From: Butyrivibrio sp.
GTDB lineage: Bacteria; Bacillota; Clostridia; Lachnospirales; Lachnospiraceae
DNA length: 9,687 nucleotides
Direction of reading: 5' to 3'
Assembly: GCA_024688095.1 (NCBI GenBank)
Contig: JAILEJ010000333.1
Span: forward strand, 1 to 9,687
The number at the start of each line of letters is the position of its first letter. Positions within the stretch are counted from its first letter, which is position 1. Below, piece by piece: positions 6,568-9,687 of the stretch. The notes below the pieces were generated by a model. That model had not been told where the DNA came from and ran no database searches. It saw only the letters and a list, made by a program, of their open reading frames with translations. Made by a program: the position numbers and the translations under genes.

Positions 6568-6807
6568 TTATTGCATTTCAGATGAGATTTGTTTTAATCT
6601 GTCAAAAAGTTCCATATCAGAAGCTGAGATTTTGAGATTGGACTGAATCTTTTCTCCATCCGGCTCCTGGATTGTGATATCGATTATAGTACCCTCATGA
6701 ATACCATTTGTACTTACAGCTTTTAGAAACATTGGAAATTTAGGGTGATTAAGAGTGAACTTATCCCACAATCCCTTAAGTTCCATAATTTTCATTGGAT
6801 TAACCAT
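6568..6807 (-). CDS. Small protein of unknown function, 79 aa
   Basis: Not recognised. 79 residues beginning MVNPMKIMELKGLWDKFTLN and ending in DRLKQISSEMQ. The middle (HEGTIIDITIQEPDGEKIQSNLKISASD) looks like beta strands with a turn, flanked by helices. No signal peptide, membrane segment or cysteines, so it is probably a small soluble cytoplasmic protein. The ribosome site is AAGGAA (6823-6818), 10 nt before the ATG, slightly long; Met5 is an alternative start. It lies 81 bp downstream of the other unknown gene on the same strand, perhaps cotranscribed, and ends at a strong shared terminator. Coding is supported by a full-length frame that fits neatly between the terminator and the upstream gene. 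Confidence 0.7.
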   Translation of the reverse strand: MVNPMKIMELKGLWDKFTLNHPKFPMFLKAVSTNGIHEGTIIDITIQEPDGEKIQSNLKISASDMELFDRLKQISSEMQ

Positions 6808-6861
6808 TTTTATAAAATTCCTTTCTTCTATATATAATAGTAAATATTTAATTTAATCTGG

Positions 6862-6886
6862 CAGCTCCGGTAAAAAGGACTGCTAT
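6862..6886. terminator. Bulged hairpin between the two small minus-strand genes
   Basis: GCAG-C-TCC (6861-6868) can pair with GGA-CTGC (6877-6883), leaving one bulged base and an 8-nt loop. On the plus strand it is followed by TATTTTT, like a terminator; on the minus strand no U-tract follows. It might block antisense transcription or form structure between two cotranscribed genes. The support is weak. Confidence 0.3.
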
Positions 6887-6888
6887 TT

Positions 6889-7338
6889 TTAAACTTTTTT
6901 GTACGATTTCATGTAATCGTAGAAGTGCTCCATGGCCTCAGCCTGATCGTCATACAAAGAATTGTAGTGATCACTTCGCTCAAGTATATTTTCAGAAGTA
7001 AGTGAAAAGCTTTTTTCAAGTTCAGCTGAAAGCTCATTATAAAGTGCTGTAGTATTCATTCCAAGCAAAAGTTTCTCATAAATTGTCTGAATACATTCAA
7101 ATAAATTCGGATATTTTTTCCGAATATATTCAAAGGAAGACAGCGAAGTGTCACGTCTTTGCAGACAGAAAAGCAGGTAAATTGGTTCAACAATATTTTC
7201 AGGCTCTATTTCCTCCTCGTATGAATTTTCCTGATAATCGGATTTTGTTGCGTAATATTCGCACAATTCCTGGAAGAACGTATTTACCTTGGTATCCTTA
7301 TATAGCTTTTGTAATTCGTCAATTTTAACATTGCTCAT
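6889..7338 (-). CDS. Hypothetical protein, 149 aa, apparently leaderless
   Basis: Not recognised. A 149-residue, largely helical, acidic soluble protein (MSNVKIDELQKLYKDTKVNT...). It has an acidic stretch at 36-50 (ENSYEEEIEPENIV), single cysteines at 26, 58 and 82, and a Tyr-rich, amphipathic C-terminal part. There is no signal peptide or membrane helix. No Shine-Dalgarno precedes the ATG; instead a TGTTATAAT extended -10 box ends exactly 6 nt before it, so the transcript would begin at the A of the ATG. It diverges from murI (197 bp between starts) and lies upstream of the 79-residue unknown gene. Coding is supported by its length and by the well-placed promoter. Confidence 0.72.
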   Translation of the reverse strand: MSNVKIDELQKLYKDTKVNTFFQELCEYYATKSDYQENSYEEEIEPENIVEPIYLLFCLQRRDTSLSSFEYIRKKYPNLFECIQTIYEKLLLGMNTTALYNELSAELEKSFSLTSENILERSDHYNSLYDDQAEAMEHFYDYMKSYKKV

Positions 7339-7344
7339 GAAGCA

Positions 7345-7353
7345 ATTATAACA
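7345..7353 (-). promoter_or_regulatory. Extended -10 promoter for the 149-aa gene
   Basis: On the minus strand TGTTATAAT (7353-7345) is an exact TGn-TATAAT extended -10 element. No good -35 is present, which is normal for this promoter class. The predicted start site, 7 nt after the final T, is base 7338, the first base of the ATG. Confidence 0.6.
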
Positions 7354-7480
7354 TATACTTATTAAGGAATTTAAAAAGAAATATCTAAAAATTCTTTTCT
7401 GTTAAAATGCCTGCTGAAAATATTGGTGAACAGTATCTGCAACAGACCGGAAAAAGAGCTTCAATAATAATGTAGCATTG

Positions 7481-7519
7481 TATTGTAGCATAAAACTATA
7501 AAAATTTATGGCTACAATA
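7481..7519. promoter_or_regulatory. Inverted repeat before murI (operator or leader hairpin)
   Basis: TATTGTAGC (7481-7489) is perfectly repeated in inverse orientation as GCTACAATA (7511-7519), with 21 bp between. TGTAGCAT also occurs directly at 7471-7478 and 7484-7491, so three copies of one motif lie in 49 bp. The right arm includes TACAAT (7513-7518), a possible -10 of murI, and ends 5 nt before its GGAG ribosome site (7525-7528). It may be a repressor operator; if transcribed from further upstream it could be a hairpin affecting translation. Confidence 0.5.
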
Positions 7520-7535
7520 GGCATGGAGAGAAAAT

Positions 7536-8351
7536 ATGAAAATCGGAATTTTAGATTCCGGTATGGGAGGCTTAAGTGTCCTTCACGAGGCATATCACCA
7601 GCTGCCAAATGAAGAATACTTTTTTTATGCAGATGAAGAGCATGTCCCATATGGAACGAAAACTAAAGAACAGATAACAGAATATGTTGATGCTATAACA
7701 AATTTTCTTATTGAAAAAGGAATTGATGCTCTTGTGGTTGCCTGTAATACAGCAACAAGTGTAGCAATTGAAACAATAAGGCAAAAGTATGATATACCTA
7801 TCCTTGGCATGGAACCAGCTGTAAAGCCTGCAGTTGAAGGGACAGATGGCAAGAGGATAATGGTTATAGCAACACCTGTAACAGTCAGAGAAAATAAACT
7901 AAAGACACTTCTTAGCAGAGTTGATGGGGAACACAGAGTAGATATAAAGGCTACTCCAGGGCTCGTAACCTTTGCCGAAGAACAGATATTTGAAGGTGAA
8001 GAAGTTACAAGGTATCTCACAGAAACCTTTGCTGATATAGATAAATCAGGATATCAGGCGCTTGTACTTGGCTGTACTCATTTCAACTATTTCAAACCTG
8101 TATATAAAGAAGTATTTGGAGAAGATATACTTCTGATAGATGGTAATGAGGGTACTGTAAGACATCTTGCTGATGTTTTATCCCTGACTAGAAATTGTGG
8201 AGTAGAAAAAATTGAGATACAAGATATAGATGATATGAAAAACAGATTTCATACCACATATTTTATCTCTGGAAAAGAAGTTACAGATAAAAAACTACTT
8301 ACAAAATTCATGAAATACCACAACAGGCTTGAATTTGTAAGGGATATATAA
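7536..8351 (+). CDS. murI: Glutamate racemase
   Basis: 271 residues, normal for the family. It converts L-glutamate to D-glutamate for peptidoglycan precursors in the cytoplasm, without cofactor. Visible motifs: ILDSGMGGLSVL with Asp7 and Ser8; PYGTK (38-42); VACNTATS with the first catalytic Cys70; and LGCTHF with the second catalytic Cys180 and His182. The last reads LGCTHFNYF rather than the common LGCTHYPLL, a modest variation. The start is supported by GGAG (7525-7528) and by the family N-terminus MKIGILDSG. It is the first gene of a plus-strand pair with nrdD 134 bp downstream, but nrdD has its own promoter and no clear terminator separates them. The general aspartate/glutamate racemase family is an alternative, but the paired motifs favour MurI. 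Confidence 0.95.
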   Translation: MKIGILDSGMGGLSVLHEAYHQLPNEEYFFYADEEHVPYGTKTKEQITEYVDAITNFLIEKGIDALVVACNTATSVAIETIRQKYDIPILGMEPAVKPAVEGTDGKRIMVIATPVTVRENKLKTLLSRVDGEHRVDIKATPGLVTFAEEQIFEGEEVTRYLTETFADIDKSGYQALVLGCTHFNYFKPVYKEVFGEDILLIDGNEGTVRHLADVLSLTRNCGVEKIEIQDIDDMKNRFHTTYFISGKEVTDKKLLTKFMKYHNRLEFVRDI

Positions 8352-8378
8352 AAAACAAAAGATATTTATTTACTAGTC

Positions 8379-8407
8379 TTGAAATATACAAAATAATGTA
8401 TTATGAT
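8379..8407 (+). promoter_or_regulatory. Promoter of nrdD
   Basis: TTGAAA (8379-8384) and TATGAT (8402-8407), each 5 of 6 to consensus, are 17 bp apart. The predicted transcript starts near 8414, leaving a leader of about 72 nt to the TTG start. Two NrdR-like sites lie on the spacer and just past the start site. Confidence 0.72.
8386..8401. promoter_or_regulatory. NrdR box 1 (candidate)
   Basis: ATACAAAATAATGTAT matches the palindromic NrdR box (roughly ACACWATATATWGTGT) at about 12 of 16 positions. It fills the spacer between the -35 and -10 boxes of the nrdD promoter. On its own it is weak; the second site exactly 32 bp downstream strengthens the call. Confidence 0.55.
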
Positions 8408-8417
8408 AATTAAGAAG

Positions 8418-8433
8418 ACACAAGATATAGTTT
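8418..8433. promoter_or_regulatory. NrdR box 2 (candidate)
   Basis: ACACAAGATATAGTTT matches the NrdR box consensus at about 14 of 16 positions. It starts 32 bp after box 1, about three helical turns, the spacing known for paired NrdR boxes, and lies just past the predicted transcription start. NrdR is the nucleotide-sensing repressor of bacterial ribonucleotide reductase genes. Confidence 0.65.
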
Positions 8434-8485
8434 TTTTATACAAAGTAATATATTTAGTGAAATACCAAATTGGGAGGGGTTTCTT

Positions 8486-9687
8486 TTGAAAATCATTAAA
8501 CGTAGTGGAAAAGAAGTAGCATTTGATGGGTCAAAGATTGTAGCTGCTATTGAGAAAGCAAACGCAGAGGTAGCTGAGACAAAAAGACTTACAGAGGAAG
8601 AAATTGCAAACATTGAGAAGGCTGTAGAGGATAACTGCCAGAATCTTACAAGAGCCGCAAGTGTGGAAGAGATTCAGGATATGGTAGAGAATGGACTGAT
8701 GGAATCAGGAAAGTTCGAAATAGCCAGAAAATATATTACATATAGATATAAGAGAGCTATGGTTCGTAAGTCAAATACTACGGATCAGCAGATCATGAGT
8801 CTTATTGAATGTAACAATGAAGAAGTTAAGCAGGAGAACTCAAATAAGAATCCTACTGTAAACAGCGTACAGAGAGACTACATGGCAGGTGAAGTAAGCC
8901 GTGATATCACAAGAAGATTTCTTCTTCCTGAAGATGTAGTTAAGGCTCATCAGGAAGGTATTATTCACTTCCATGATTCAGATTATTTTGCACAGCATAT
9001 GCATAACTGCTGCCTTGTAAATCTTGATGATATGCTTCAGAACGGTACAGTAATTTCTGAAACAATGATCGAGAGACCAAAGAGTTTCTCAACTGCATGT
9101 AATATAGCAACACAGGCAATTGCACAGATTGCAAGTTCACAGTATGGTGGTCAGAGTATCACACTTTCACATCTTGTACCATTTGTTGATGTGAGCAGAC
9201 AGAAATTCAGAAGAGAAGTTAAGGCTGAATTTGAAGCTGCAGGAATGGAACCTACTGGAAATCAGATAAATGAAATCGCAGAGATGCGTGTGAGAAAAGA
9301 AATCGAGAGAGGTGTTCAGGTTATTCAGTATCAGGTAATAACACTGATGACTACAAACGGACAGGCACCATTTATTACAGTATTTATGTATCTCGATGAA
9401 GTACCTGCAGGTCAGCTTCGTGATGACCTTGCAATGGTGATTGAGGAAATGCTCAAGCAGCGTATCGTAGGTGTTAAGAATGAGAAGGGCGTATATATTA
9501 CACCTGCATTCCCTAAGCTTATCTACGTTCTTGATGAAGATAATATAACAGAGGGATCAAAGTACTGGTATCTCACAAAGCTTGCTGCTAAATGCACAGC
9601 AAAGAGAATGGTTCCTGATTATATCTCTGCAAAGAAGATGAAGGAATACAAAAAAGGTGATGTATATCCATGTATGGGATGCAGAAG
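8486..9687 (+). CDS. nrdD: Anaerobic (class III) ribonucleoside-triphosphate reductase, N-terminal 400 residues
   Basis: The first 400 codons; the gene continues past the right edge (family length about 700-750). It reduces ribonucleoside triphosphates to deoxy forms without oxygen, using a glycyl radical installed by NrdG; the glycyl site would be near the missing C-terminus. Residues 2-~95 form an ATP-cone (KIIKRSGKEVAFDGSKI...), the allosteric nucleotide-binding domain. The catalytic barrel then begins; HFHDSD, MHNCCLVN (Cys175, Cys176) and the final YPCMGCR (Cys396, Cys399) fit the family's active-site cysteines. Position 175 equals the number of an essential cysteine in E. coli NrdD. The start codon is TTG at 8486, supported by GGGAGGGG (8472-8479) and by the ATP-cone beginning at once; no ATG is near. 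Codon use is less AT-rich than in flanking genes, suggesting strong expression. Confidence 0.96.
   Translation, partial: MKIIKRSGKEVAFDGSKIVAAIEKANAEVAETKRLTEEEIANIEKAVEDNCQNLTRAASVEEIQDMVENGLMESGKFEIARKYITYRYKRAMVRKSNTTDQQIMSLIECNNEEVKQENSNKNPTVNSVQRDYMAGEVSRDITRRFLLPEDVVKAHQEGIIHFHDSDYFAQHMHNCCLVNLDDMLQNGTVISETMIERPKSFSTACNIATQAIAQIASSQYGGQSITLSHLVPFVDVSRQKFRREVKAEFEAAGMEPTGNQINEIAEMRVRKEIERGVQVIQYQVITLMTTNGQAPFITVFMYLDEVPAGQLRDDLAMVIEEMLKQRIVGVKNEKGVYITPAFPKLIYVLDEDNITEGSKYWYLTKLAAKCTAKRMVPDYISAKKMKEYKKGDVYPCMGCR

Noticed and set aside
7402..7650. Minus-strand open frame of 82 codons before and into murI
   Set aside because: It overlaps the murI start and the regulatory gap, and has no recognisable product.
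8445..8460. Third NrdR-like site (GTAATATATTTAGTGA)
   Set aside because: Only the right half matches, and its 27-bp offset from box 2 does not fit the paired spacing.

Overview
The window looks like a stretch of chromosome from a low-GC, anaerobic Firmicute, most likely a Lachnospiraceae-type Clostridium (Butyrivibrio/Pseudobutyrivibrio/Lachnospira-like). This is inferred from the strong A+T bias, AGA/ATA-rich codon use, GGAGG-type ribosome sites, an oxygen-independent class III ribonucleotide reductase, and the mix of housekeeping genes with small conserved-looking hypotheticals. No rRNA, tRNA, insertion sequence, phage gene or CRISPR array is visible.

Layout. 1-257 (-): 5' part of a cysteine-type glutathione peroxidase behind a consensus TTGACA-17-TATAAT promoter. 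258-692: a very A-rich gap with a degenerate ~31-bp repeat. 693-2457 (+): an alpha/beta-hydrolase esterase followed 7 nt later by a DEDDh (DnaQ-like) 3'-5' exonuclease with a C-terminal Cys/His cluster. 2537-2571: terminator for the convergent gene. 2578-4044 (-): a secreted, membrane-anchored D-Ala-D-Ala carboxypeptidase (DacA type). 4296-4934 (+): TrmB tRNA m7G46 methyltransferase. 5099-5419 (+): thioredoxin, with a terminator folded around its stop codon. 5508-6524 (+): a membrane protein with a charged cytoplasmic coiled coil and an outside SH3b-like domain. 6525-6554: a terminator that works for both strands. 6568-6807 and 6889-7338 (-): two unrecognised small proteins; the upstream one appears to be leaderless. 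7536-8351 (+): MurI glutamate racemase behind a 9-bp inverted repeat. 8486-9687 (+): 5' part of NrdD, with a good promoter overlapped by two NrdR-box-like sites 32 bp apart.

How the genes relate. Most are independent housekeeping units, each with its own promoter or terminator. Two cell-wall genes (D-Ala-D-Ala carboxypeptidase and glutamate racemase) and a possible wall-contacting SH3b protein lie in the same 6 kb. Glutathione peroxidase and thioredoxin could form a peroxide-reducing couple, since bacterial Cys-GPx enzymes commonly take electrons from thioredoxin, but they are not in one operon.

I do not see convincing evidence of a new multi-gene system. The parts most worth a second look are regulatory: the operator-like repeats at gpx, murI and nrdD, the apparent leaderless start at 7338, and the A-rich repeat at 393-517. 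Among proteins, the most notable are the SH3b/coiled-coil membrane protein and the exonuclease with a zinc-ribbon-like tail.
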